Assembly (NCBI GenBank): GCA_964536215.1
Contig: CAZHWT010000013.1
Coordinates: 1-31,778 of the forward strand
DNA: 31,778 nucleotides
Origin: CAZHWT01 sp964536215
GTDB taxonomy: Bacteria; Patescibacteriota; CAZHWT01
Reading direction: 5' to 3'
Shown here in pieces: positions 23,307 through 31,778 of this stretch. Within the stretch, counting starts at the first letter, position 1. Each line of letters starts with the position of its first letter. The notes under the pieces are model-generated. The model was not told where the DNA came from. It was given only the letters and a program-made list of their open reading frames with translations, and searched no databases. The translations under genes were made by a program, and so were the position numbers.

Positions 23307-26150
23307 ATGAATTTATTGGGGCGACGAATTGTTTTTATAGCTTGTTTGATTAGCCTGATAATGCCGATCGGGTTGGTATGGGGGCAAAACTTGCCACCAT
23401 CATCGGGGGATGTGCCAGCGGCGGATCCGGCGCAGTCTACTCCATCGGCCGCACCAAGCACGGGAACTGGCTGGGGAGCAACGGAGCCTCCGTTAGAAAT
23501 TGAGGTGCCCGATTGCCCTGGGTTAACCAGGACGATTGACGCTAGCCACTTGCCGCCAAGTATTTATCCCAAGCCAAATTGCGGCTCCTCTTCTACTACC
23601 CCACCCGGCTCTATGCCAGTAGGCGACGTAAACCTTGGTCAACCGACTGGTACGTATGGTACAGGAACGGGTGCACCGGCAGCTGGGACCTTGTTTTGGG
23701 TGATTACTGGCGGCAAAATTTACGATATTAGCCAAGGGTTTGGCATGACGGATTACGCTCAAGGTGGTGGCCGCTCTAGCTATACGTATTGCGCTAGTTA
23801 CCAAGTACCGGGTCATTGTGGCGTTGATGTAAGCACGCCAATGGGGACACTGGTTTACACGCCAGTATCGGGACGAGTAATTTGCGCTGGTACGGGAGTG
23901 CCAGTTGATCCAGCTATTGATGGGTGTACGGCTTTTGATAGTGACCAGGGTACGGCGGGAGCCAAGGGTCGGTTTCAGATTGAATTAGCCAATGGAGACA
24001 TGCTGATTTTTGGCCATATGAGCAAGATTACAGTTTCGCCGGGCCAGCAGCTCAAGGCGGGCGACCCAGTTGGCTATACCGGTGTTCAGGGTACTGGACC
24101 CCACTTTCACTTGGAGTACCGCCATAAGGATGGTGGAGGTTGGATTGCTTATGATCCACGAGATATCTTTGATGTGCCAGCGAATGGATCCTCGGCATCA
24201 CCATCGACGCGGCCAGGCACTAATCCGACAGTGGAAGGAGCCTCTACGGTCAAGAGTAACGTACTAGCTGAAACGAGCCCAGCTACGACTATGGAGCAGT
24301 TTCAATCTAAATACGGATTTAATGCTCCCACTGGTCAATCTGATCGGGATTTTGCCAAGTATGGCAGTCAGTTTGCGACAGAACGAGACCTAGCAGTCAA
24401 ATATGCGCCGGAGTTTGGCATAGAACCACAGCTGGTGGTGTGGTGGACGTGGGCAGAGACAAAGGCGCCGTTTGATTCTGTTCATTACCAAAACTGCCTC
24501 AACGATTCTGATTACCCACTAGATCAAGCTTGTCCAGCTACTGGTAGTGGTGATTGGCAAGTGGGATACGGTCAGCAGTATGGGCAGGCGCCAAATCTGG
24601 TAGATGTTTTTACTAAAACGCACGGCAACCCTAATGACGCGGGTCTAGTGCAGCAAGTAGGACAAAATGTGCTGAGTCAAGCTGGATTATCTATGACCTT
24701 TCCGAGTAAGACCATAGCGGAATTATTGGCTAACCCAAGTGAGAATAAATACTGGTTGTTTACTTTGCAGCGCGACCAGGCCATGAGCGTTTATATTACG
24801 GCGGCCGAAATAAAAGGTGATATGGGTAGCGGATCAAAACTGTATCGGGACATTATCTTTGGTTGGGGCAGTTATTACTCAGAGAATTGGCAGCATTACT
24901 CCAATATTCTTAACGATGTCATTACCAACTGGGGCATTGCCTCAACAACTAATCCGGCGCTAGGCTGCTCCCCTTCTACCACGCCAAATGGCAGTTGCGG
25001 TACTTTGGAAGATAATTTGCAGGGTATGAGCAGTGAAGAGTTTATGCAGCGGATTAATGCTAATTTAGCGAGCTATAAGAAGATTGCGGCCTGTGCTAAC
25101 GTGCCATGGCAGATGATGGCGGCTATTCACTTGCGGGAGGCGGGACTGCGCACAGATATGGGCGAAGGTCTGGGCGGGGCGCTGGGGCCTTGGCAGATTG
25201 ATCCAACGGGATCGTCGTGGGGCAGTGTTGATCCTTACAATTTTGAAGAAGCGGGTTGTGCAGTGGCTAAGATTGAGTTGCAGTCTAAGGCAAGTAGCGG
25301 TCCAGTAGGGCGACCTTTGAGCCAAAACATGAATCCGGATAACCATGATGATGAGGTTAGTATTAAAGACGCCTTCTTCGCCTATAATGGTCGAGGTGGG
25401 TACGAGTCAAATATTGCCAGGGGCTGTACGCCGGCTTTTGATGGTCATGACGACTGGAATTTTGACTGTTCGGCCTACGTTATGAACAATTGGGACGCTA
25501 ATCACACGGGCATGTGTATTAATGGCAACGTTTGCCAGGATCAGGATGGGACGTGGAAGGTATTTTACAAATTAGTACACAGCACCTACGGGGCCGACGG
25601 CAGGCTGGAGGTGTATGGTGGACAATGCAACACATCGAGTGGGGTGGTGAACGGGTTATCGCTGCCAACCGGACCATCGATTACGATTACGAGCCACTTT
25701 TTTGAAGGTGGACATATTGGCATTGATATTGCTAATACTGAGGGACAGCCCGTGATGGCCATGGCCGACGGTGAGGTGATTAATAGCGGTTGGAGCGACG
25801 TTGGGGGGTATTATGTCTTGCAGCACGTTGCGGCTGGCGTGGCCGGTAATACAGCTGAAAGATGGGTTTATTATGGTCATATGGATCCGAGCGGACTACC
25901 TAGCCAGGGGTCTCAGCTTAAAGCAGGCCAGCAGATTGGTAAAACCGGACCTCATATGGTGATGCGTAATGGACAGCTGGTAAAAAATGGGACCCAATCG
26001 GCCCCACATCTTCACTTTGATATTCGAACTCAACCATCCGAAACGAGCTCGCCGAGCGGACACGTTAACCCTTGTTCAATTGAACTATTTAGCCAGGGCT
26101 ATCCAGGCTTAAACTGCAATATATGGGGTAATCAAGGAGAAAAGTGGTAA
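23307..26150 (+). CDS. Secreted wall hydrolase: two M23 peptidases and two lysozyme-like domains
   Basis: The 947-residue product has a signal peptide (to 'VWGQ', about 27) and a Pro/Ser linker. The first M23 domain (about 130-290) has a complete zinc site: His170-x3-Asp174, His237 (FGHM) and His266-Phe-His268. A lysozyme-like helical region follows (about 340-545, candidate Glu384 in 'WTWAETK'). A second one lies at about 565-770, with Glu611 in 'IHLREAG' and 'LGPWQID'. The second M23 domain (about 785-940) is also complete: His803, Asp807, His858, His901, His903. M23 enzymes cut peptide cross-links; lysozyme-like domains cut glycans. It starts after a repeat region and overlaps the next gene (TAATG). 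Together with the amidase protein it gives the island a full wall-opening kit. Confidence 0.88.
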   Translation: MNLLGRRIVFIACLISLIMPIGLVWGQNLPPSSGDVPAADPAQSTPSAAPSTGTGWGATEPPLEIEVPDCPGLTRTIDASHLPPSIYPKPNCGSSSTTPPGSMPVGDVNLGQPTGTYGTGTGAPAAGTLFWVITGGKIYDISQGFGMTDYAQGGGRSSYTYCASYQVPGHCGVDVSTPMGTLVYTPVSGRVICAGTGVPVDPAIDGCTAFDSDQGTAGAKGRFQIELANGDMLIFGHMSKITVSPGQQLKAGDPVGYTGVQGTGPHFHLEYRHKDGGGWIAYDPRDIFDVPANGSSASPSTRPGTNPTVEGASTVKSNVLAETSPATTMEQFQSKYGFNAPTGQSDRDFAKYGSQFATERDLAVKYAPEFGIEPQLVVWWTWAETKAPFDSVHYQNCLNDSDYPLDQACPATGSGDWQVGYGQQYGQAPNLVDVFTKTHGNPNDAGLVQQVGQNVLSQAGLSMTFPSKTIAELLANPSENKYWLFTLQRDQAMSVYITAAEIKGDMGSGSKLYRDIIFGWGSYYSENWQHYSNILNDVITNWGIASTTNPALGCSPSTTPNGSCGTLEDNLQGMSSEEFMQRINANLASYKKIAACANVPWQMMAAIHLREAGLRTDMGEGLGGALGPWQIDPTGSSWGSVDPYNFEEAGCAVAKIELQSKASSGPVGRPLSQNMNPDNHDDEVSIKDAFFAYNGRGGYESNIARGCTPAFDGHDDWNFDCSAYVMNNWDANHTGMCINGNVCQDQDGTWKVFYKLVHSTYGADGRLEVYGGQCNTSSGVVNGLSLPTGPSITITSHFFEGGHIGIDIANTEGQPVMAMADGEVINSGWSDVGGYYVLQHVAAGVAGNTAERWVYYGHMDPSGLPSQGSQLKAGQQIGKTGPHMVMRNGQLVKNGTQSAPHLHFDIRTQPSETSSPSGHVNPCSIELFSQGYPGLNCNIWGNQGEKW

Positions 26151-26590
26151 TGCAGCTACCTGCACTTGAATTAAAGACTGGTCGAATTTTAGCTATTGGG
26201 TTAGGTGTGCTTATTTTGCTAGCATTTGGCTGGGCGATTATGCGAACACTGTTGTCTCCAGCGCCGATTACGCGAGCGGATTATGAACCGTTTGGCTCTA
26301 AGCAAGAATATGAGGCTTTTTACCAGCAACATCCGGCTGTGAACTCGAGGCCCCCTGAGAAAGCGATGTTCCACTTTAAGTCGTCGGTGTCAGCTAATAA
26401 GCAATTGGTGTTGCAAGTGTACTTGTTTGAGCCAGCGGTGAAGGCGGGGAAAACAGATACAGAAGATTATTTAACACTGTTAAAGAAATATCAGCAGGAG
26501 GCTAAGGATTGGTTTGCGGCCCAGGGGGAAGATTTGAGTAAGGACTATGTGCAGTGGTATCCGGATCCGGATAAAATTGATGTGCAGTAA
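26150..26590 (+). CDS. Membrane-anchored protein of unknown function
   Basis: The 146-residue product has one membrane helix (about 13-33) and a small external charged domain ('KSSVSANKQLVLQVYLFEP', 'TEDYLTLLKKYQQEAKDWFAAQGE'). I do not recognise a family. The start is ATG 26150 in the TAATG overlap with the hydrolase stop; AAGGAG lies 10 nt upstream. A GTG two codons earlier is less likely. Translation coupled to the hydrolase suggests the two proteins act together, perhaps as anchor and enzyme (inference). Confidence 0.75.
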   Translation: MQLPALELKTGRILAIGLGVLILLAFGWAIMRTLLSPAPITRADYEPFGSKQEYEAFYQQHPAVNSRPPEKAMFHFKSSVSANKQLVLQVYLFEPAVKAGKTDTEDYLTLLKKYQQEAKDWFAAQGEDLSKDYVQWYPDPDKIDVQ

Positions 26591-26636
26591 TTATTTTCAA
26601 CTTTCGCCTGCTTGATTCCAATTCGGTTGGTATAGA

Positions 26637-26645
26637 TGGTATACT
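26637..26645 (+). promoter_or_regulatory. Extended -10 upstream of prgI
   Basis: TGG-TATACT fits an extended -10, giving a leader of about 40 nt before ATG 26694. No -35 at normal spacing is seen. Confidence 0.35.
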
Positions 26646-26693
26646 TGACGTGAGTCGGTTGTGGCCAGATGAGGCCAACCACTCCTGCTGCCC

Positions 26694-28562
26694 ATGCCAA
26701 TGCATACTATCCCCCAAAACGTCACATCGTACGAAGACAAAATAGTTGGAATTTTTGTCGGTCGTCAGTTTATTTATCTGGCGGTGGGCGGCTTAACGGC
26801 TTTTATTTTATTGTCGACTGGCGGTGGTGCGGCGGTGGTGTTTAGATTTATATTAGCCATTGGGATAGTAGCTTTTTCAGCGGCGATGGCCCTAGCTAAA
26901 GTTAATGATCGCGGATTTGACGTCTGGGTGGCTAGTTATCTTAAAGCTATTCTAGGACCAACTGAGTGGGTCTGGTCTAAGCATACATCGATACCGCAAA
27001 CACTGTTAGCTTCTGATGCTGGGACAATGTCGCCAGTTAAAGCAGCGCCGATATCGGCTATTGACCGGCGGGGACTTAATTTAGAGCGCAAAGAAGCCTT
27101 TAAACATTATGTATCAGGAGCTAGTAAAGACTTAGACCCGGCTGAGCAAGACTTTTTGGCTAGACTAAACTTTGGCGAACAACTCCCGATTGGTGCGAAC
27201 GTGTCGGTTAGTGAGCCAATCGCCCCACCCATGCTAACGCCAGCTAACCCAGAGCTGCCAATTCGGACCGAAATAGCTACTCTGCCATTGGAGTCTGTAC
27301 CCACGCCGAGCACTAAGCCACTCGCTCCACTAGCCCAGTCTAGTAGACCAGCCTTTACTTTTACGATTGATGGTGAGCAGAAACAGGTGGCCATGATGCA
27401 CAACCAGCGGACAAATCGCTCCCTATCTCGACAGTTGTTATCTGGAGGGGTTATTTCGCTACCAGTCCAAGGTAAGACTCGTCTTGATTTGGATCCAGCC
27501 TACCAGCAAGAGTTAACCAATCTGATTGGCTATGCACCGGCGGGCTATGCGCCAGTTTACGCTGAGGCGCCAATGATGATGTCGGCTGATGCAGCTCAGA
27601 GTCCGGCGACTGGCTCGACACCCCCTTCTTCTACGCCAACTGACCCAAATACGTCGATTATTCAACCAGTGAACTCAGAACCCAACACTACACCACCACA
27701 GAGCATAGCCGAAGATATTGCGGAGAATACTTCGACGGTTAGGCATAAGTTAATTATCCAAAAGGAACAAGCCCCAGCTCCGAACAGTGCTACGACGGCG
27801 GAAGCAAGTGGACCTGCGGGTGTTTCAGATTCTTCGGATAATGGCAGCATGCAGCAGCAGTTAGCGACGTTTGAAGATTTGGCCAAGCGAGCCCAAAGTC
27901 AGTTGGAACAGGAGCGAAAAGCTAGAGAAGCACTTGAGGCAGAATTGCAACGGATTCAGCAGCAGGGGCAAACATTATCTCAGCAGGGTCAGCAAGCCCA
28001 GCAGCAATTAACTTCCTTACAGCAAACATCTGGCGTATCGCCAGAGCAACTGAATCAGCAGCAGTCTTTGGTTGAGAAACTTAAACAGGAAGAAGATCGC
28101 TCGGCCGCCTTTGCTCGTGAACTTATCCAGAAGATGCAACAGGGTCAACCGAGTGGGCTCCCTTTAGCGTCGCCTACACCCACTCCAGACGCTGCCACTC
28201 AGCTAGCTGAACCTACTATTAGTACAACGGCTATGCCGGCACCACTAAAAAAGCCAGCTATTCCACTAGATCAGCTGCCAACTCTGACTACCCAAGCTAA
28301 CACCATCCATGGGTTTGTATTTGATTTGGATGGACAATTTGTCGAGGGGGCGGTGGTGGTTATTAAAGACGATAGCGGTGAGGCTAAGCGAGCTCTAAAG
28401 ACTAACAAGCTGGGACAATTTTTAATTACGACTCCGCTTAATAATGGCCGGTATATGGTAGAAGTTGATAAAAGCGGTCTTAAAATTGAGCCATTGGCAG
28501 TAGAGCTAACCGGGCAGCCCATTAAGCCGCTGATGATAAACGCGACGGCTACGGCCGCATAA
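26694..28562 (+). CDS. PrgI-type T4SS protein with long tail and Cna-like domain
   Basis: The 622-residue product begins with a textbook PrgI domain: 'IPQNVTSYEDKIVGIFVGRQFIYLAVGG', two membrane helices (about 26-45 and 49-68) and 'DRGFDVWV..YLKA'. PrgI is the VirB3-like membrane partner of VirB4 and is normally about 100-150 residues. Here a Pro/Thr/Ser-rich region (120-370), a Gln-rich coiled coil (about 385-480) and a C-terminal carboxypeptidase-regulatory-like beta domain (about 535-610, 'IHGFVFDLDGQFVEGAVVVIKDDSGEAKRAL') are added. The ATG at 26700 is an alternative start. It lies 8 nt before the TraC-like gene, in a T4SS operon. Confidence 0.88.
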   Translation: MPMHTIPQNVTSYEDKIVGIFVGRQFIYLAVGGLTAFILLSTGGGAAVVFRFILAIGIVAFSAAMALAKVNDRGFDVWVASYLKAILGPTEWVWSKHTSIPQTLLASDAGTMSPVKAAPISAIDRRGLNLERKEAFKHYVSGASKDLDPAEQDFLARLNFGEQLPIGANVSVSEPIAPPMLTPANPELPIRTEIATLPLESVPTPSTKPLAPLAQSSRPAFTFTIDGEQKQVAMMHNQRTNRSLSRQLLSGGVISLPVQGKTRLDLDPAYQQELTNLIGYAPAGYAPVYAEAPMMMSADAAQSPATGSTPPSSTPTDPNTSIIQPVNSEPNTTPPQSIAEDIAENTSTVRHKLIIQKEQAPAPNSATTAEASGPAGVSDSSDNGSMQQQLATFEDLAKRAQSQLEQERKAREALEAELQRIQQQGQTLSQQGQQAQQQLTSLQQTSGVSPEQLNQQQSLVEKLKQEEDRSAAFARELIQKMQQGQPSGLPLASPTPTPDAATQLAEPTISTTAMPAPLKKPAIPLDQLPTLTTQANTIHGFVFDLDGQFVEGAVVVIKDDSGEAKRALKTNKLGQFLITTPLNNGRYMVEVDKSGLKIEPLAVELTGQPIKPLMINATATAA

Positions 28563-28570
28563 GGATTTGT

Positions 28571-29254
28571 ATGCCTGCCCACGCATCGACCCAGAGCACG
28601 CTTTCTATATTAGATATTAAGAACGACATCGTGGTGATGAGGGGTGGGCTGTATCGGATGGTGTTAAATGTTAAAGCAATTAACTTTGACCTATTGTCCG
28701 AAGAAGAACAGGATGCAATTATTTTTGCCTACGCCTCACTTATTAATGCCTTGGAGTTTCCGATTCAGATTTTAATTAAGACACGCCAGCTGAATATCGG
28801 TTCTTATATAGATTACCTGGAGATGGCTAAGCAAAATCAACGCAGTCAAGCCTTAAAAGATCAATTGACATCATATCAGCAATTTGTTCACAAGTTGGTG
28901 GTGGAGAATAATGTGTTGTTTAAGACTTTTTATGTGGTGATTCCATTTGACAGCATCGCGGTTAATAAAGCCGGAATATTTGACCCGATTAAGCAGTTTC
29001 TCCCAGGTCAACCACCGGTTCAAGAAACATATTCAGCACAAGAGTTTGCTAAGGCGGAGGAGAAACTGACTCACATGCGAGATGGTCTCATGGCGCACTT
29101 TCAGCGCATTGGTTTAAAGTGTACCCAACTGACTAACCAAGAGCTGATAGAGCTGTATTACAATTTGTACAATCCGGAGGTTGATGGCCAGCAGCAGACT
29201 CGTCAGGAGATAAGTGAATACACTTCGGCGATGGTGCATCCGGCGGTAGGCTGA
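28571..29254 (+). CDS. TraC-like protein (stand-alone VirB4 N-terminal-type domain)
   Basis: The 227-residue soluble protein has 'IKNDIVVMRGGLYRMVLNVKAINFDLLSEEEQDAII', a Phe/Leu-rich helical region, and 'FKTFYVVIPFD'. This is the pattern of the TraC/VirB4 N-terminal domain that in CPR bacteria is often a separate gene between PrgI and VirB4. It has no ATPase motif. TAAGGA overlapping the prgI stop serves as its ribosome binding site (28560-28565), so it is coupled to prgI. It probably helps VirB4 dock at the membrane core. Confidence 0.8.
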   Translation: MPAHASTQSTLSILDIKNDIVVMRGGLYRMVLNVKAINFDLLSEEEQDAIIFAYASLINALEFPIQILIKTRQLNIGSYIDYLEMAKQNQRSQALKDQLTSYQQFVHKLVVENNVLFKTFYVVIPFDSIAVNKAGIFDPIKQFLPGQPPVQETYSAQEFAKAEEKLTHMRDGLMAHFQRIGLKCTQLTNQELIELYYNLYNPEVDGQQQTRQEISEYTSAMVHPAVG

Positions 29255-29384
29255 ATACGAATTGGTAACATCCGAATGGAGCCTGCCCGCCTTTGGCTGA
29301 AATGACAATCCGAATGCTACGAATATACAAATATGCGAATATATTTAATCTGTTTAGAGAATTTCCAATGCTCAATACTCTACC
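29255..29384. repeat. Degenerate cgaat repeats between traC-like and virB4
   Basis: Units such as 'atacgaattgg', 'catccgaatgg', 'caatccgaatgctacgaatatac' and 'atgcgaatat', plus 'cctgcccgcctttggc'. No gene or clear promoter is seen. Confidence 0.6.
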
Positions 29385-31691
29385 ATGGCTGTTGATTTAT
29401 TAAAGACAATTCAAGATACGCTGCCTTTACCCGGGAAGAAAGCGGCAGAGCCAACACCAGAGTTATCTGAAGCGCAGAAAATTGCCAAGGGGATGGTATC
29501 GCTGCGTGATATCTTGGCGCCTGGTGGAATGGAAATGGATTTTACCTACCTGCATATCGGCGAAACGTATTACCGGACCTTGTTTGTAGCCGGATATCCT
29601 CGTCAGGTTGGAGCAAACTGGCTATCGCCGTTGATTAACTTTGGTTCAAGTTTAGATATCTCGATGTTTTATTACCCAGTCGGGACTAAGACAGTGCTTA
29701 AAAAATTGCGCCGCAAGATTACACAAATGGAGGCGGAATTAATTAGTGAGCAAGAGCGCGGAAGATTGGCTGATCCTGAGGTGGAGCTGAATTTAGAGGA
29801 TGCATCGGTTTTACAAGATGAGTTGGTGGCTGGGGCTGAGAAATTTTTCCAGTTTTCGCTGTATATTACTATTCCGGCCGACTCTCTAGACGAGCTAAAT
29901 GCCATTACCAAGCAGGTTGAGTCGGTGTTGGGTGGTATGTTGCTCTATACCAAGCCCGCTACCTTACAGATGGTGGAAGGGTTTAAGGCTACTCTACCAA
30001 CTTTTGAAGACGCCTTGGGGATTACGCGGAATATGGATACGACTTCCTTAGCCACGACATTTCCTTTTACCTCCTCCGAGTTGACAGCAAACGAAGGAGT
30101 TATGTTTGGTTTGAATGAGCATAATGGTAGCTTGGTAGTGTTTGACCGGTTTAACTTGGAAAACGCTAATATGTTAATCTTTGCCAAGTCTGGTGCGGGT
30201 AAGTCGTATGCGGTAAAACTGGAGACGATGCGCAGTTTGATGTTGGGCATGGAAGTAATTGTGGTTGACCCAGAAAATGAGTATAAGACCATGGCTGAGG
30301 CGATTGGCGGGTCGTATATTCCGTTTGATTTTAATTCATCGGCTAATATTAACCCGTTTGATTTATCTCAGGTGTATGAAGAAGGAGAGAATGAGTTAGG
30401 GTTAAAAATTTTAAATCTACACGGTCTGATTAAGGTGATGTTTGGCGACCTGTCCCCTACCGACGAGGCAGTGATTGACCGCGCCTTAGTGCTGACTTAT
30501 AAAATGAAAGGGATTACCCCCGACCCCGATTCCCAGCGCAATCAACCGCCGTTGCTGGAGGATTTGTATAAAGTTTTCTTGGGCATGGAAGAGCCAGAGG
30601 CAAAAGAATTAGCAGACCGGCTAGAGCGCTATGTGACAGGATCGGCGGCGGGATTGTTTGATAGACCGTCTAATATTGACCTAAATAATACTTTTACGGT
30701 GTTTGGCATTCGAGACCTGGAAGACCAAGTGCGGCCAGTGGCCATGTATGTCATTTTGGATTATATCTGGACGCATATCCGACGCAATCGTAAAAAGCGC
30801 ATCTTGGTTATTGATGAGGCTTGGTTCCTGATGCAGCATCCAGATTCGGCCAAGTTTTTATTCTCGCTGGCTAAGCGGGCCCGCAAATACTATTTGGGGT
30901 TAACAACGATTACTCAAGACGTGGAGGACTTTATTGCCACGGATATGGGCAAGGCGATTGTGACAAACTCTAGTTTGCAGTTTTTAATGAAGCAATCCCC
31001 TAGTTCGGTAGATAAGCTGCAGGAAGTGTTTTATTTGTCGGCGGGTGAGAAAAATCTGTTGCTATCGTCTAATATCGGCGAAGGACTATTTTTTGCTGGA
31101 TCGGCTCATGTGGCCTTACAGGTAATCGCTTCGCCTCAAGAACACCGGTTGATTACGACCAATCCACGAGAGTTGGATGAAATGGCTGATATTGACGCTC
31201 GAGAAAAGAGCAAGATCGACCAATTATTGGCTAGCGAAACAGATGATGATCAACCACCTGCACAACGGTTGCCTAATGGCCAGGAAGACCTGCTAGGGCC
31301 ATCATACAACCAAGCAGCTACAATGGAGCCTATCCCCTCTCCCCCACCTTCTAACGGCCCTACAGAGCCTGATATGACTGTTCCTGTTCCACCATCGGAT
31401 GAGCGGGTAGGGAGTCCAGAGCTGCCACTGCCACAACCAAAGTCAAAACCGCTGGCTATTGCCAGAGATGAGACTGCTCTCCCCTCCTCTACCCCAGCAA
31501 AACCGCCACAGGCGCCATTAATGGATATCTCCCCTATTCAACGTCAACCTGAGGTTGTTGAAACGCCTGGATCTGGAAATATATCCACAGGAAATATAGA
31601 CGTCTTTGACCAGCCTTCGACTGGGGTTAGGACCAGCTCTCCCCCACCAGCGGGACGAAAGTCGTTGAGTTTGGTTGGGAACGGGGAGTAG
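29385..31691 (+). CDS. virB4: VirB4-type T4SS ATPase
   Basis: The 768-residue product has an N-terminal domain (1-220) and a RecA-like ATPase core. Walker A is 'AKSGAGKS' (267-274, Lys273) and Walker B is 'RILVIDEAW' (Asp477, Glu478). The later 'TTITQDVEDF' and 'NSSLQFLMKQS' blocks are typical of VirB4/TraC ATPases. VirB4 supplies energy for assembly of the pilus and transport through PrgI/VirB6. A Pro-rich, low-complexity tail (about 625-768) is extra. It lies 130 bp after the TraC-like gene. No VirD4 coupling protein is in the window, so I cannot tell whether DNA or protein is moved. Confidence 0.95.
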   Translation: MAVDLLKTIQDTLPLPGKKAAEPTPELSEAQKIAKGMVSLRDILAPGGMEMDFTYLHIGETYYRTLFVAGYPRQVGANWLSPLINFGSSLDISMFYYPVGTKTVLKKLRRKITQMEAELISEQERGRLADPEVELNLEDASVLQDELVAGAEKFFQFSLYITIPADSLDELNAITKQVESVLGGMLLYTKPATLQMVEGFKATLPTFEDALGITRNMDTTSLATTFPFTSSELTANEGVMFGLNEHNGSLVVFDRFNLENANMLIFAKSGAGKSYAVKLETMRSLMLGMEVIVVDPENEYKTMAEAIGGSYIPFDFNSSANINPFDLSQVYEEGENELGLKILNLHGLIKVMFGDLSPTDEAVIDRALVLTYKMKGITPDPDSQRNQPPLLEDLYKVFLGMEEPEAKELADRLERYVTGSAAGLFDRPSNIDLNNTFTVFGIRDLEDQVRPVAMYVILDYIWTHIRRNRKKRILVIDEAWFLMQHPDSAKFLFSLAKRARKYYLGLTTITQDVEDFIATDMGKAIVTNSSLQFLMKQSPSSVDKLQEVFYLSAGEKNLLLSSNIGEGLFFAGSAHVALQVIASPQEHRLITTNPRELDEMADIDAREKSKIDQLLASETDDDQPPAQRLPNGQEDLLGPSYNQAATMEPIPSPPPSNGPTEPDMTVPVPPSDERVGSPELPLPQPKSKPLAIARDETALPSSTPAKPPQAPLMDISPIQRQPEVVETPGSGNISTGNIDVFDQPSTGVRTSSPPPAGRKSLSLVGNGE

Positions 31692-31695
31692 ATTT

Positions 31696-31714
31696 ACCCC
31701 GATTTAATCGGGGT
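31696..31714 (+). terminator. Hairpin after virB4
   Basis: ACCCCGAT-TTA-ATCGGGGT is an 8-bp stem 4 nt after the stop. There is no U-tract, so it may be a weak terminator or an mRNA end-stabilising hairpin. Confidence 0.55.
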
Positions 31715-31778
31715 TACTCGATGTTTCGTTATTCGTCTCGTCGTTATTCGTATAACTACTTACTACGCACCACTCACC
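31715..31778. repeat. Right-end intergenic repeats
   Basis: 'cgttattcg' occurs twice, then 'taactacttactacgcaccactcacc'. This is the reverse-complement flavour of the left-end repeats (ggtgagtggtg at 5-15; caccactcacc at 31768-31778). Confidence 0.6.

Noticed and set aside
1..31778. Window ends with inverted similarity (GGTGAGTGGTG at 5-15, CACCACTCACC at 31768-31778), suggesting terminal inverted repeats of an element.
   Set aside because: The match is only 11 bp and lies in the same degenerate intergenic repeat family seen elsewhere. It more likely marks where the assembly broke at repeats.
1..31778. Recoded TGA (code 25, as in SR1/Gracilibacteria).
   Set aside because: Several genes end cleanly at TGA with a normal downstream start, for example the ATGA overlap at 5066-5069.

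Overview
The window looks like a contig from a Candidate Phyla Radiation (Patescibacteria) bacterium. The evidence is a reduced, wall-hydrolase-rich type IV secretion (T4SS) locus of PrgI, a stand-alone TraC-like protein, VirB4, a giant VirB6/TrbL protein and many small two-helix pilins. Intergenic stretches are made of degenerate 'cgaat/ttacga' repeats, and several promoters sit almost on top of start codons. TGA is used as a normal stop (for example in an ATGA overlap and at the end of the VirB6 gene), so this is not a code-25 lineage. I cannot place it below that level. One run of exactly 100 Ns (23063-23162) is a scaffold gap and removes the 3' end of one gene.

Left block, minus strand (316-7447). 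Read in transcription order it holds: a coiled-coil SpoIID-type peptidoglycan enzyme; a bacterial PH-domain membrane protein; a small two-helix membrane protein; a membrane protein with a degenerate PP2C-like domain and a probable external beta-propeller; smpB; the tmRNA gene ssrA; an ADP-ribosyltransferase-fold protein; and a small DUF2103-like protein. The ssrA gene has its own consensus promoter, an Ala-type G3-U70 acceptor stem, encoded CCA, a 28-codon tag frame ending in YAYA, and a terminator directly after the CCA. SmpB and tmRNA are the two partners of trans-translation.

Right block, plus strand (7568-31691). This is one large T4SS island. It begins with six pilin-like genes. Two pairs of them share nearly or fully identical 260-275 bp C-terminal membrane modules, joined to quite different exposed N-terminal parts. 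Then come a secreted protein under the best promoter in the window, a 1525-residue VirB6 fusion, a secreted metalloprotease with an anthrax-lethal-factor-like active site, a BamE-like membrane protein and two very large multidomain wall hydrolases. The block ends with a membrane-anchored protein, PrgI fused to a long tail, a TraC-like protein and the VirB4 ATPase.

Inference: the island builds a cell-surface pilus or secretion machine. VirB4 powers it, VirB6 and PrgI form the membrane core, the hydrolases open the wall of the host cell, the neighbour cell or the cell itself, and the pilin set supplies alternative surface heads. The two toxin-fold proteins (ADP-ribosyltransferase and lethal-factor-like protease) are effector candidates. 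The most unusual observation is the pilin array, whose mosaic structure suggests ongoing gene conversion or head switching on a conserved membrane anchor.
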